Source: Priestia filamentosa (GTDB taxonomy: Bacteria; Bacillota; Bacilli; Bacillales; Bacillaceae_H). Taken from it: DNA of 64,000 nucleotides. The notes under the pieces are model-generated. The model was given only the letters and a program-made list of their open reading frames with translations. It made no database searches and was not told the origin of the DNA. The number at the start of each line of letters is the position of its first letter. The stretch's first letter is position 1. Shown in pieces: positions 33,728-42,970 of the stretch. The translations under genes and the position numbers were made by a program. The stretch is from the NCBI RefSeq assembly GCF_900177535.1, contig NZ_FXAJ01000013.1, forward strand, positions 1-64,000, written 5' to 3'.

Positions 33728-34852
33728 TTAAATTTCATTCAAAAATGATTGAATAAACGGTATAGCAGCACCAATAGGTACCCCATTTGCCGGTGAACGG
33801 CTGATATAAATAAATGGGTCATTGCTAGGAAATGCGGTTTTTTCATTTACTTTTTCATGAAGAATTTTGATGTCTTCCTCCATTAAGTAAGGAGATAGAT
33901 GACCGCCTAGAATAATTTCCCTGTTTAGAACAAGATGGATATTATTGATTGAAACGGCTAAATAATCCAAAAAAGAATTCCACCTCTTCACATAAGAAGA
34001 GGTTCTGGAACGTACCTGTAGAAAAAAGAAATCTAATGTCTCATCTTCCTCTAGAAGTGCATTAACAGAACTAAACGTTTCCATGCATCCTTTTTTCCCA
34101 CAATAACAAGCAGGACCATTAGGATTTACCGACATATGTTCAACCGTTCCACTATGTCCTTCTTTTCCCATATAAATTTGATTATTTATGATAATTGCAC
34201 CCCCAAGGTGCGGACCAATCGATAGATAGACTGCATCGCCAATATCATTTCTTATCCACAACTCTGTTATAGCCGCACACTTGGCATCATGTAAAAACAT
34301 ACATCGATAAGGGAGATACTGTGAAAACACTTCAATACCTAATCCTGTAGAGATTAATATTTTTCCGTAAGTGATCTTTTTTCCGTCATGGGACGTTAAT
34401 CCTTGTACGGCAAAACCAATACCTAGAATCTGCTCTTCTATCACATCGAGGGATGAGATGAAAGATTGTACAGCTTGGCTTAACTCTTTATAATAACGAT
34501 CTTCATCGGAATAATCCATTGCTAGTCTCTCTTGTTGAAACGCATGACCGCGTAAATCAATGGCCACAATTTGTACGTTCCTCCTCTGAATCTCTACTCC
34601 AATGCTAATTCGAGCCTGAGGGCAAACGGCATAAGCAGCTGCACGCCTTCCTACAGAAGATTCAAGCTGCCCACTCTTCTCAATCAATTTTTCTTTTTCC
34701 AAACGAACCAGATTTTGGGTGACCGTCGGTAAACTTAAATGAAGTTGATTGGCAATTTCTTGTTTCGAAAGCTTCTCATTTTGAAAAATAAGGTGGTAAA
34801 TCGATGAGTAATTGCTCTTTTTTATATCTTTAAACGTAATGCTATTATCCAT
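33728..34852 (-). CDS. ROK-family transcriptional repressor (XylR/NagC type)
   Basis: A 374-residue protein. Residues 5-65 are a winged HTH (SKQEIANQLHLSLPTVTQNL, GQLESSVGRRA). Residues 80-370 are a ROK sugar-kinase-like domain with the zinc motif CYCGKKGCMETFSS (about 249-262) and GGHLSPY. It is divergent from the SDR-kinase-transporter operon and probably represses it until a pentose or polyol binds. Two 23-base direct copies of a palindromic motif lie in the shared promoter. Confidence 0.9.
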   Translation of the reverse strand: MDNSITFKDIKKSNYSSIYHLIFQNEKLSKQEIANQLHLSLPTVTQNLVRLEKEKLIEKSGQLESSVGRRAAAYAVCPQARISIGVEIQRRNVQIVAIDLRGHAFQQERLAMDYSDEDRYYKELSQAVQSFISSLDVIEEQILGIGFAVQGLTSHDGKKITYGKILISTGLGIEVFSQYLPYRCMFLHDAKCAAITELWIRNDIGDAVYLSIGPHLGGAIIINNQIYMGKEGHSGTVEHMSVNPNGPACYCGKKGCMETFSSVNALLEEDETLDFFFLQVRSRTSSYVKRWNSFLDYLAVSINNIHLVLNREIILGGHLSPYLMEEDIKILHEKVNEKTAFPSNDPFIYISRSPANGVPIGAAIPFIQSFLNEI

Positions 34853-34867
34853 GGAAAAAATACCCCA

Positions 34868-35042
34868 TTTTATAAACTAATTTTATAAAAATATTTACCT
34901 TAACTCTTTAAATATATCACAGGAGCAGATACAATCACAGCTTTGTCAAAAGGTATCTGCCAATTTTAAATTTTGTACTTATTGACTACCAGGGAAAATA
35001 ACTTTATTATATAAATATATTTTATAAAATAGTTTTACAAAA
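34868..35042. promoter_or_regulatory. Two putative ROK operators in the divergent promoter
   Basis: TTTTATAAA, CTAA, TTTTATAAAA at 34868..34890 and TTTTATAAA, ATAG, TTTTACAAAA at 35020..35042. One is next to the repressor start, the other just upstream of the operon start. The spacing (152 bases) would allow looping. Confidence 0.7.
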
Positions 35043-35069
35043 TACCTTAATAAAAGAGGGATGGGAAAT

Positions 35070-35846
35070 ATGGGGATTATTGAAAAAATGAGATTAGACG
35101 GAAAGAAAATTTTTGTAACAGGTGGAGCAAGGGGTATTGGCAAAAGCGTTGCAATCGCTTTCGCTGAAGCAGGAGCAGATATAGCGATTGTGGACTTGGA
35201 TATTGAGGAGGCCAAAAAGACAGCTAAGGAACTTGAAGAAAATAATGGGATTAAATCAATTGCCATCCAAGCAGATGTTACCAATCCAATAGATGTAGAT
35301 GCCATGATTGAAACCATACTAGAAGCATTTGGTCGTTTAGATGTTGCTTTTTGTAATGCGGGAGTCTGCTTGAATGTACCAGCAGAGGACATGACCTTTG
35401 AACAATGGAAAAAAGTCATTGATATTAATCTTACCGGTGTATTTCTAACAGCCCAAGCAGCTGGAAAAGTCATGTTAAAACAAGGTGGTGGTTCGATTAT
35501 TAATACCGCATCGATGTCAGCACATATTGTGAATGTACCGCAGCCACAATGCTCGTACAATGCCTCTAAAGCAGGCGTCATCCAGCTAACCAAGTCGCTC
35601 GCAGTGGAGTGGGCATCAAGAAATGTGCGGGTAAATTGTATTAGTCCAGGATATATTGGTACAGAACTTACCTTAAATTCTCCAAGCTTACAACCATTAA
35701 TCAAACAGTGGAATGAAATGGCACCGCTTCATCGGATGGGGAGACCAGAAGAACTACAGTCCATTTGTGTTTATCTGGCAGGAGACACTAGTAGCTTTAC
35801 TACAGGATCTGACTTTGTCATCGATGGAGCTTTCACTAGCATTTAA
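35070..35846 (+). CDS. SDR-family polyol or sugar dehydrogenase
   Basis: 258 residues from the second ATG (35070), which has AGAGGG at 9 bases; the ATG at 35061 overlaps that site. Classical SDR: NAD(P) site VTGGARGIGKSVA, CNAGV, Ser catalytic region NTASMS, catalytic YNASK, and SPGYIGTELT. The Asp after the second strand (VDLD) suggests NAD preference. With a pentulose kinase next door, it probably oxidises a polyol such as arabitol, xylitol or ribitol to the ketose. Confidence 0.92.
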   Translation: MGIIEKMRLDGKKIFVTGGARGIGKSVAIAFAEAGADIAIVDLDIEEAKKTAKELEENNGIKSIAIQADVTNPIDVDAMIETILEAFGRLDVAFCNAGVCLNVPAEDMTFEQWKKVIDINLTGVFLTAQAAGKVMLKQGGGSIINTASMSAHIVNVPQPQCSYNASKAGVIQLTKSLAVEWASRNVRVNCISPGYIGTELTLNSPSLQPLIKQWNEMAPLHRMGRPEELQSICVYLAGDTSSFTTGSDFVIDGAFTSI

Positions 35847-35879
35847 TAGATTAATAAATAGACTTAGGAGGACCTCTCA

Positions 35880-37409
35880 ATGAATTACTTACTCGGTACA
35901 GATATCGGAACATCCGGTACCAAAACAATCCTAATGGACACAGAAGGTAATCTGATTGCTCAAGATTTACAGGAATATGATGTGTTAACCCCAAAGCCAT
36001 TATGGGCGGAGCAGTGGCCCGATGTATGGCTGAATGCAACGAAAACATCGATTAAAAACACGGTACAAAAGTCAGGAATACCCGCAGAACAAATCCGTGG
36101 GATTGCCATTAGTGGGCTATATGGAGGTTCAGGAATTCCATTGGACGAAAAAATGGAACCCGTTAGGCCGTGCATGATTTGGATGGACCGAAGAGCAGAA
36201 CCGGAAACAAAGTGGGTCTTAGATCATATTGGAGAAAAAAAACTCCGCGAAGTTACCCATAATGGCGCTGATCCTTATTATGGCTATACCAAAATGTTAT
36301 GGATGAAAAATCATGAACCGGAAAATTGGCAGAAAACTAAACTATTTCTCCCACCGAATGATTATGTGATTTATAAACTGACCGGAGAGATTGCTATTGA
36401 TTATTCCTCTGCAGGAAATATCGGCGGAATTTTCGATATGAATAACCGAACCTGGTCTGAGGAAATGATGGATGCCATGGGAATTCCTCTATCGATGATG
36501 CCGGAGAAAATCGTGGAATCAACAGATATTGTCGGTGGATTGACAGAAGAAGCCGCGGCGGAGCTGGGCCTTTCAGAGGCAATGCCTGTTGTCGCCAGTG
36601 GGATCGACTGTGGTGCTGCCAATATTGGACTTGGCGTATTTGAATCTGGTAGGTATGCCGCGGCCATAGGAACTTCGATGTGCGCAGCCTTAATCTCCGA
36701 TCAACCAGTGAAAGGCAAGGATTTGATTGTCTGGCCTTATTTATATGATGCGAAAAGACTTTCTTATCATTTTGCCGGTGGTGCTACAGCTGGAGCGATT
36801 GTAAAATGGTTTCGTCAAACATTGTGTCAATATGAATTGGAAGTAGAAAAAACGGGCGGAAAGAACGCCTATGAGGTGTTAAATAGGCAGGCCACAGACA
36901 TTCCTGTTGGGAGTGATGGGTTGATTGTCCTTCCTTACTTTATGGGGGAAAGAAGCCCTATTTGGGATTCCGATGCAAAAGGGACTATCGTGGGGCTATC
37001 ATTGGCACATACAAAGGCTCATATTTATCGTGCCTTTTTGGAAGCGGTTGCCTTTTCCTTACGAGATGCTATTGAAGCGACTGGAGAAAATTTAGGTGAA
37101 TATATATTACTCGCCGGAGGCGTTACAAAATCAAAATTGTGGAGACAAATCTTTGCCGATGTCACTGGCTATCCAGTGGTTTGCCCAATTCACGATGTAG
37201 AAGCAAATATGGGCGATGTTATGCTTGCTGGAATTGGTACAGGTCTTCTTTCTTATGAAGATGTGAAGAAATGGCAAGTTCTTGATCAGAAAATTATGCC
37301 TGATAAAGAGAATCATAAGAAATATAATGACTATTACCAAGTTTATAAATCTATCTATCATAATTTAAAGTCTAATATGAAAGCGTTGACAAAACTTTCT
37401 ACAAGATGA
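35880..37409 (+). CDS. FGGY-family sugar kinase, xylulokinase-like
   Basis: A 509-residue kinase. The N-terminal FGGY domain has LLGTDIGTSGTKTILMD, AEQWPDVW, and IWMDRRAEPE. The C-terminal part has GGATAGAIVKWF, PYFMGERSPIWD and LLAGGVTKSKLWRQIFADVT. It phosphorylates a ketose, probably D-xylulose or a relative, delivering it to the pentose phosphate pathway. It follows the SDR gene by 33 bases with AGGAGG. Confidence 0.9.
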   Translation: MNYLLGTDIGTSGTKTILMDTEGNLIAQDLQEYDVLTPKPLWAEQWPDVWLNATKTSIKNTVQKSGIPAEQIRGIAISGLYGGSGIPLDEKMEPVRPCMIWMDRRAEPETKWVLDHIGEKKLREVTHNGADPYYGYTKMLWMKNHEPENWQKTKLFLPPNDYVIYKLTGEIAIDYSSAGNIGGIFDMNNRTWSEEMMDAMGIPLSMMPEKIVESTDIVGGLTEEAAAELGLSEAMPVVASGIDCGAANIGLGVFESGRYAAAIGTSMCAALISDQPVKGKDLIVWPYLYDAKRLSYHFAGGATAGAIVKWFRQTLCQYELEVEKTGGKNAYEVLNRQATDIPVGSDGLIVLPYFMGERSPIWDSDAKGTIVGLSLAHTKAHIYRAFLEAVAFSLRDAIEATGENLGEYILLAGGVTKSKLWRQIFADVTGYPVVCPIHDVEANMGDVMLAGIGTGLLSYEDVKKWQVLDQKIMPDKENHKKYNDYYQVYKSIYHNLKSNMKALTKLSTR

Positions 37410-37455
37410 TTTGAGCATATGCTTTACCAATTTAAGAAAAGGATATGTGATAGAG

Positions 37456-38802
37456 ATGAATAAATGGAAAAAAAGAATTGGATACGGGGCGGGCGACTTC
37501 GCCTGCAACCTCGTATTTAGTACAATGGCGTCTTATCTGTTGTTTTTTTATACAGATGTCTTTGGAATTACCGCAACTGTTGCCGGTACCTTAATGTTAG
37601 TAACCAAAATCATTGATGCCTTTGCCGACACCGGTATGGGATTATTGGTTGACCGGACTCGTACTAGATGGGGACAAGGAAGACCCTACTTCATAATCGG
37701 GGCCATTCCGTTTGCTGCCTTTACCATCATGACCTTTATCGTCCCGGATTTTAGTATGTCAGGAAAGATTCTCTGGGCATATATCACTTATTGTTTGTTG
37801 AATATTGCTTATACCGTGGTTAATATCCCATTGAATACGATTGTACCGAGGCTAACTTCTGATAACCACGAGCGAAACTGGTTGGTATCGACTCGTATGA
37901 TTTGCGCGTTAATTGGAACGGCTTTAGTCATGTCAATTACGACTCCAATGGTGAATTTCTTCGGTCAAGGCGATAACCAAAAGGGTTATTTAATTACGAT
38001 GACCGTTTATGGTATTGCCGCAGTGTTTGTATTTGTGTTTACCTTTCTGAATACCAAAGAGGTGGTTCCGCCAACCGTTCAACCAGGGAGATCCTCATTT
38101 AAACAGGATTTTAAAGGGTTGACGGGCCCTGCCGTTATTTTCTTTATCTTGAACTTTCTCTATTTTGGTCTTTTTGTCATTAGGAATACGACCGTTATCT
38201 ACTATTTCACGTATAATCTAGACCATGCGGATTGGCTGACGTTTGTAGGACTTTTCGGTATTCTCTCAGGTCTACCGATGCTGCTTATATTGCCCTGGCT
38301 ACAAAAGAGAATGCCGAAGAAAAATGTGTTGCTTTTAAGTACAGTCATTTATATTGTTGGAGATCTTGTCATTTATTTTGGAAAGTCATCACCAGTATTA
38401 CTAATTTCCGGATTGGCTATTACCGGGCTTGGAATCTATGGCATCTTCGGCACCACTTTTGCGATTCAGCCAGATGTTATTGATTATTCAGAGTATAAAA
38501 ATCATCGAAGTATTGCAGGGATGATTGCGGCTTTCCAAGGATTTTTTGTAAAAGTAAGCTTAGGACTTGGAAGTGCACTTGTGGGAGTGATACTAAAAAT
38601 AGGCGGTTATGTTCCAAACGAAAAACAAACTGTAAACGCTTTAAATTATATTGAAATAAGCTTTATTTGGATACCACTATTCATCTGTGTACTGATCGGA
38701 ATCACCATGATTCCCTACAAACTAGATGATAAACGGACAGAAATGGACTTAGAACTTGAACGCCGTCGATTGGAAACAACGCCGATTCAAAATATTCGAT
38801 AA
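37456..38802 (+). CDS. GPH-family sugar or polyol transporter
   Basis: About 448 residues from the ATG at 37456; a GTG at 37447 is also possible. A 12-segment glycoside-pentoside-hexuronide cation symporter: RIGYGAGDFACNLVFSTMAS at the start, DAFADTGMGLLVDRTRTRWG after helix 2, and RPYFIIGAIPF. It probably imports the polyol or pentose handled by the two preceding genes. Third gene of the operon, 46 bases after the kinase. Confidence 0.88.
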   Translation: MNKWKKRIGYGAGDFACNLVFSTMASYLLFFYTDVFGITATVAGTLMLVTKIIDAFADTGMGLLVDRTRTRWGQGRPYFIIGAIPFAAFTIMTFIVPDFSMSGKILWAYITYCLLNIAYTVVNIPLNTIVPRLTSDNHERNWLVSTRMICALIGTALVMSITTPMVNFFGQGDNQKGYLITMTVYGIAAVFVFVFTFLNTKEVVPPTVQPGRSSFKQDFKGLTGPAVIFFILNFLYFGLFVIRNTTVIYYFTYNLDHADWLTFVGLFGILSGLPMLLILPWLQKRMPKKNVLLLSTVIYIVGDLVIYFGKSSPVLLISGLAITGLGIYGIFGTTFAIQPDVIDYSEYKNHRSIAGMIAAFQGFFVKVSLGLGSALVGVILKIGGYVPNEKQTVNALNYIEISFIWIPLFICVLIGITMIPYKLDDKRTEMDLELERRRLETTPIQNIR

Positions 38803-38971
38803 ACTTTATTAAGTAAAGCACTATAAATCTTAAGAAGTTAATACTAATTAAACATCGCAAAGTTTTTGATTATCTGAGTAAGCAAGAATTTTAAGGTTTT
38901 ATAATATAATTCGAGATTCATTATCAAAATTACTGCTTCTTTTGCACAATATTATGATTAAGGCAGAATGG

Positions 38972-39021
38972 AAAAAAGGAACATACAAATTAGTAGGACG
39001 AATATGTATGTTCCTTTTTAT
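38972..39021 (+). terminator. Terminator of the sugar operon
   Basis: AAAAAAGGAACATAC pairs with GTATGTTCCTTTTTA around a 19-base loop. Confidence 0.85.
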
Positions 39022-39332
39022 ATTTATTCCATTCTTAGGTCTTTAAACTCTCTCAACTGGACTCTTGATGATATTTCGACATTCAATAAGTTGCTCCAAC
39101 AATGAAGATAAATTACTTACTTTTAAAAGAAACTGATCAATTCGCTCTTTTTACCGTGAGTGATGTCAGAAATGCTATCCCTTGGGGACGAGGAGTTCAA
39201 AATTCCCCCTTTTTTATAGATATACAGGATTTTATACATCGTTGGTTTAGCAGGCTCTCTTCCCCTCTCCAACACAAAAGGAGTGCATGAAAACGGGAGA
39301 GTTTATGCACTCAATAAATATAGGAACTCCCT
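39022..39332. other. Non-coding gap with one hairpin
   Basis: GAGTGCAT and ATGCACTC (39281..39312) form a hairpin close to the stop of the gene at 39333; with AATAAATA on its right it may act as a weak terminator. A 62-codon plus-strand frame here has no ribosome site and no recognisable content. Confidence 0.5.
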
Positions 39333-39995
39333 TTAATAGTGTACAGGAACACGATCTAATTTCTTTTTCTTGGCTACAAAATAACGACTATAACTATCTA
39401 CCAGTTCATGTGTATTTGGATCAATAATAATCGGTTTATCCACCGTTCCATTCTGCTCAATACTTTCTTCTACTGCCTTTTGTTTTGCTATTCCTGGTGT
39501 AAATTGAAGAAAGGTCTCTGGAACCTTAATTTCCTCTAAAGACATCCATTCTCTCGTTCCCTTCGGAACAAGAATTTGCTTTTTCTCTTTCCTTTGTTTA
39601 CTTTCTTCTTGAGGTTTATTTTCCTCTTGTTTTTTAGCTCTTGAACCCTTTTTGGGTGTTTGTTTCGGTTGTCCCTTCTCTTTTCCCTTGTCCTCAATTT
39701 CTTGTATCTGCATACAAATAACGCCGATCTCACCTGTACATTGTTCAAACGGAATATCCAAACATGGTTCCCCTTGCACAAGGAAGCGTCGTTGAGAAAA
39801 TTCCTCCTGGCTTATATTTAATTTGTTAAATTGTTTAAGACTCACTACAACTGTATAAGTAATTTCATTACTTTTAAACGGAATCCCTTTTGGTGCATTT
39901 GGACTTCCCTTTTCCTCCATATCAAAAGCCAGGTACTTCCCATAGTCTTGAATTGAGCTAGTCGGACAGCCAGTTACACTAATTTTATGAGCCAT
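39333..39995 (-). CDS. Two-domain plasmid protein: OB-like N-terminus, ParB-like C-terminus
   Basis: A 220-residue protein. Residues 1-100 are beta-rich and resemble an OB or ssDNA-binding fold (KISVTGCPTSSIQDYGKYLA, ITYTVVVSLKQFNKLNIS). Residues 104-145 are a Lys/Gln/Glu linker. Residues 146-220 match the ParB/sulfiredoxin-like N-terminal domain: MSLEEIKVPETF, DKPIIIDPNTHELVDSYSRY, KKKLDRVPVHY. ParB-like domains are NTP-dependent clamps or nucleases. The active GERR-type Arg patch is reduced to SYSRY. Strong GAAGGAGGA site; single gene. Role unknown, probably DNA maintenance. Confidence 0.65.
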   Translation of the reverse strand: MAHKISVTGCPTSSIQDYGKYLAFDMEEKGSPNAPKGIPFKSNEITYTVVVSLKQFNKLNISQEEFSQRRFLVQGEPCLDIPFEQCTGEIGVICMQIQEIEDKGKEKGQPKQTPKKGSRAKKQEENKPQEESKQRKEKKQILVPKGTREWMSLEEIKVPETFLQFTPGIAKQKAVEESIEQNGTVDKPIIIDPNTHELVDSYSRYFVAKKKKLDRVPVHY

Positions 39996-40172
39996 CGTTC
40001 TTCCTCCTTCTCTCTATCTATGATTTTAGTATATATACCCTTCTATACAATTGAATAGAGTCAAAATAAAAAAAGTCCCAGGAAAATGATAATATACCAT
40101 ATTTTTATTATACTCCTCCTTTTTCCATGTTTGCTACAATAAAGAAGTAAAAGGGAAAGAGGTGTTATTAAA

Positions 40173-40454
40173 TTGAAAAGTACAGGAATCGTGAGAAAAA
40201 TCGATCAATTGGGTCGTGTAGTCCTACCAAAGGAACTAAGAAGAAACCTTTCTATTGAGAAGAATGATCCTTTAGAAATCTTTGTAGACAAAGATCAGAT
40301 CATTCTAAGAAAATATCAGTATCATAAAGCGTGTATGATTACGGGGAAAATATCTAAAGACAATATGGTATTAGCAAATGGAAAACTAGTACTGAGTCGA
40401 GAAGGAATCGAGATTCTTTCTAAAGAAGTAGGAAAAATCGACGTTTACGTCTAA
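40173..40454 (+). CDS. AbrB-like transition-state regulator
   Basis: A 93-residue protein from a TTG with GAGGTG upstream. The SpoVT/AbrB DNA-binding domain is residues 1-48: MKSTGIVRKIDQLGRVVLPK, ELRRNLSIEKNDPLEIFVD. The C-terminal half resembles AbrB/Abh multimerisation (KACMITGKISKDN, VLANGKLVLSREG). Plasmid-borne AbrB paralogues tune host sporulation-phase genes. Closed by a terminator at 40498. Confidence 0.92.
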   Translation: MKSTGIVRKIDQLGRVVLPKELRRNLSIEKNDPLEIFVDKDQIILRKYQYHKACMITGKISKDNMVLANGKLVLSREGIEILSKEVGKIDVYV

Positions 40455-40497
40455 AAAATGAATGACAAGTATAAATGAGTAGATGTAGATGGGATGA

Positions 40498-40555
40498 CAG
40501 GCCCGAATTTTGCATTATTTCTCCACTAATTGCAAAATTCAGGCCTCTTTTACCA
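40498..40555. terminator. Terminator hairpin between convergent genes
   Basis: GGCCCGAATTTTGCA pairs with TGCAAAATTCAGGCC, then TCTTTTA. A related hairpin with the same GAATTTTGCAT arms lies at 61440..61500. Confidence 0.8.
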
Positions 40556-40633
40556 TGTGATTTTCATGTTACTTTGAAATAAGATTTGATCAGAAATACT
40601 TTAAGAAGAATCTATAGGCAACAGTGTGGCTTG

Positions 40634-41080
40634 CTATCCCAACCTAGCTATTAATTTCCCTAATAAGCCTATTCCTACACCGGGAATCAAAAAAAGCATA
40701 GGTAACCAAACAGGACCAAATAACACACCAAATAGCTTTAAATCAGACGAGTAAATTAATCCTACCGTTACAAAATAAGCTCCAAAGACAAAAGGAAGAA
40801 ACGAATAGGGTTCTTTTCCTCCTCCTGCATCTTTAAAAGCATCCCACATCGCAAAAAAATAAAGACAGGGATAAAACATTAACCATGGGTAATTGGTTTG
40901 TTCTATAGCAGATACAATGTCTCCATGAAAACTTAAGATAATGACTTCATTAAAATTAGCTTGCACATTGATTAGAATTTCTAAAAAAAGGATGAAAATA
41001 CCTTTGATTAATTTACCATTTAGGATTTGACCAAAACCGGGTAGGGCAATGCTCCATAATAGCTTTTCTTTTGCCTCCAC
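40634..41080 (-). CDS. Membrane protein of unknown function
   Basis: A 148-residue protein with about four membrane segments. The N-terminus LLWSIALPGFGQILNGKLIKG follows the PGxGQ..N.....KG pattern of TM2-like small membrane proteins. GTG start with AGGG upstream. It follows the DUF3231 gene by 6 bases in the same direction, so they form one operon. Confidence 0.7.
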   Translation of the reverse strand: MEAKEKLLWSIALPGFGQILNGKLIKGIFILFLEILINVQANFNEVIILSFHGDIVSAIEQTNYPWLMFYPCLYFFAMWDAFKDAGGGKEPYSFLPFVFGAYFVTVGLIYSSDLKLFGVLFGPVWLPMLFLIPGVGIGLLGKLIARLG

Positions 41081-41086
41081 ATCGTT

Positions 41087-42097
41087 TTAACCCTTTGCCA
41101 ATTCTTTTCTGTCAGGAGCCATAGGAGGCTGTTCAAGCCACCCATTTTTGATCATAATGTTACTTCCATCTTCTGCATATTTCTGTGTCTCCATTGTTAA
41201 TCTGTTATACATAGCCCCCAAATCAACTCTAGGACTTTCAGCAATCGCTGTACCATAATACCCAACTCCTAAAGCAATTAAAGCAGAGGTATAAAACATC
41301 ATGAGTTTTTCAGAAAAGGTATGGGTTGTACTTTTTGTAATATCTGCATCCCATGTAGAGGAGATCGGGAGGTTACTTTCTGCTAACTTCTCCCCAAGTA
41401 TTTTAATATTCTTTTTTGCAATATCTGAGCCTCTTAATAAAAAATGTGTGACTTCCTTTGACTTTGCGACCTGACTAAATCCAACAAGAAACGCACTTCC
41501 TAAACCATTTCTTTGAAGGTTAGCATATAGATTCGTCACTTCCATAGCTGTCAAAGATCTTTTTTCGCCAAAGATATCCCATAAAAAACTTTGCTTTTTT
41601 ACAAAGTCAGCTTGCTCTAGATTTGGAAAGTAAGGAGCTCTAACATATAAACCTTTTGATAATAATAGATCCTTTGACCTCTTATATAATTGCATGGTCT
41701 CTGTTACACATTCTTCATAGTAGCTTGTAATATCTGACCTTGTAGAGGAAGATAAACTAGCTGAATAAGCAGTAAGTCCAATCTTAGCCATTTGGTGTAT
41801 AAAATTTAAGACAAAACTGTCAGAAAACAATCTAGGAGCCGTTAAATCTACGTCCTCCTCTAGCTTAAAGCCATGAGGGATTTTATTCTTTTCCTCCGTA
41901 AGTATGGCCGTTATTTTTTGAATATGAGCTTGAGATTGCTCTAAAGCATACTCAATGATAGGTTTAATTTCTCCATCCTCGGCCTTTTCTAAAAAGTACG
42001 TTAGCATACAAATACTTGAAGTATCGTTCATGTACTGAGTCCACAGTTGAGCTATTTCTCCTGCTGTAAGTCTAATCTGTTTTCCGTGTTCTTCCAT
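41087..42097 (-). CDS. DUF3231 family protein
   Basis: 336 residues from the ATG at 42097 (AGGAGG 9 bases upstream; an earlier ATG lies before that site). Two homologous helical halves of about 160 residues, each starting LTAGEIAQLWTQYMND and LTAMEVTNLYANLQRN, with ferritin-like helices (YFLEKAEDGEIKPIIEYALE, HFLLRGSDIAKKNIKILGE). This is the DUF3231 pattern, common in Bacillus and Priestia and often sporulation-linked. Molecular role unknown. Confidence 0.85.
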   Translation of the reverse strand: MEEHGKQIRLTAGEIAQLWTQYMNDTSSICMLTYFLEKAEDGEIKPIIEYALEQSQAHIQKITAILTEEKNKIPHGFKLEEDVDLTAPRLFSDSFVLNFIHQMAKIGLTAYSASLSSSTRSDITSYYEECVTETMQLYKRSKDLLLSKGLYVRAPYFPNLEQADFVKKQSFLWDIFGEKRSLTAMEVTNLYANLQRNGLGSAFLVGFSQVAKSKEVTHFLLRGSDIAKKNIKILGEKLAESNLPISSTWDADITKSTTHTFSEKLMMFYTSALIALGVGYYGTAIAESPRVDLGAMYNRLTMETQKYAEDGSNIMIKNGWLEQPPMAPDRKELAKG

Positions 42098-42188
42098 AAT
42101 AAACAACCTCCTATTCAATCCTTATGTATAAAATTCCCGAAAAGACAAAAAGTATAAGTAATAACCAATTACCATATTCAATCCGAAT

Positions 42189-42223
42189 GAAAAAAGGGAG
42201 CTATTGTGCTCCCTTTTTTATTA
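42189..42223. terminator. Intrinsic terminator
   Basis: AAAAAAGGGAGC pairs with GCTCCCTTTTTTATT around TATTGT, with T tracts on both sides. Confidence 0.85.
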
Positions 42224-42326
42224 AACAATTTTATTATTTTTCAGCTGCCACTTTCACCTTAACATTAGCTAAATGTAAGAGCATGGCCTCCTCTTTTTGT
42301 AAAGATTGCGTAGGGATTTTCTTCAT

Positions 42327-42521
42327 TCAGGCTTTTTTCACCCCGTAACCATTCCATCTAAAACCATTTTCCTTCAAGTAATCTCGATGATCGTAGCAAT
42401 TGGAGACGCATAAATAATAATATGACTCGATCCTCATCGTGTTGGCTTGCTCTAAAGAACTGTATTTGTACCCTCGACTTTTTAATTTTTCCCTGATTGA
42501 AAACGATTGATACACTTTCAC
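42327..42521 (-). CDS. Small hypothetical protein
   Basis: About 64 residues from a GTG at 42521: KVYQSFSIREKLKSRGYKYS, then YYYLCVSNCYDHRDYLKENG and FRWNGYGVKKA. The C-terminal motif resembles short 'G-x-RW' domains of plasmid proteins. The frame stays open for another 19 codons upstream without a good start or ribosome site, so the N-terminus may be lost. Not recognised. Confidence 0.4.
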   Translation of the reverse strand: MKVYQSFSIREKLKSRGYKYSSLEQANTMRIESYYYLCVSNCYDHRDYLKENGFRWNGYGVKKA

Positions 42522-42598
42522 AACATACCAATCTTTTTTATACTCTTGGATTGAAATGTGGCAATTTAGATACCCTCATCTTCCTTCCCCTTTTTCCT

Positions 42599-42866
42599 TT
42601 ACAACTCTTCGATTTCTCCCACCACAGTCTCAATACTATGTTGTAACTTTTCTAAGGACTCGGCATTTCTCTCCATAAAATAAGAACACTTTTTTATCAT
42701 CTCAATGTTTTTATCAATGAGGTTTTCTAGATGACGTTCTCGCGTCGTTTGTTCTCGAAAAAAGGCCAGCATTTCAAGCTGACCTTTCAAAAATTCCTTT
42801 TTCTTTTGCCAGTTCATCAATCTTTTTCAATGCGACTGGATCTATATTTCTCACTTTAGTCTCCAT
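42599..42866 (-). pseudogene. Frameshifted ribbon-helix-helix/coiled-coil plasmid protein
   Basis: An ATG at 42866 with GAGAGGAAG upstream reads METKVRNIDPVALKKIDELA and then stops after 30 codons. The next frame continues with EFLKGQLEMLAFFREQTTRE and a coiled coil to 42599. Joining them gives a plausible RHH protein (VRNIDPVALKKIDELAKEKG is a typical RHH start) of about 88 residues. The shift falls in the GAAAAAGGAATTTTT stretch. The downstream part alone has no ribosome site. Confidence 0.6.
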
Positions 42867-42935
42867 TTCATTCTTCCTCTCGCAACATTCAGTGCTCTAC
42901 ATTTCAAAAGCTAGAAGAGCATAAGGGGTTTTTGC

Positions 42936-42970
42936 CCCCACGGACCGTGTGGGGTTAGGCAAAGCCTAAC
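42936..42970. repeat. Two adjacent GC-rich hairpins
   Basis: CCCCAC/GTGGGG (42936..42954) and GTTAGGC/GCCTAAC (42954..42970) touch end to end. To the right, a TAGTGTCGATAT unit recurs twice (about 43031 and 43052) with GTCGACC-like words, an unusual block of short repeats. This could be a remnant of an origin, oriT or recombination site, by appearance only. Confidence 0.45.
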
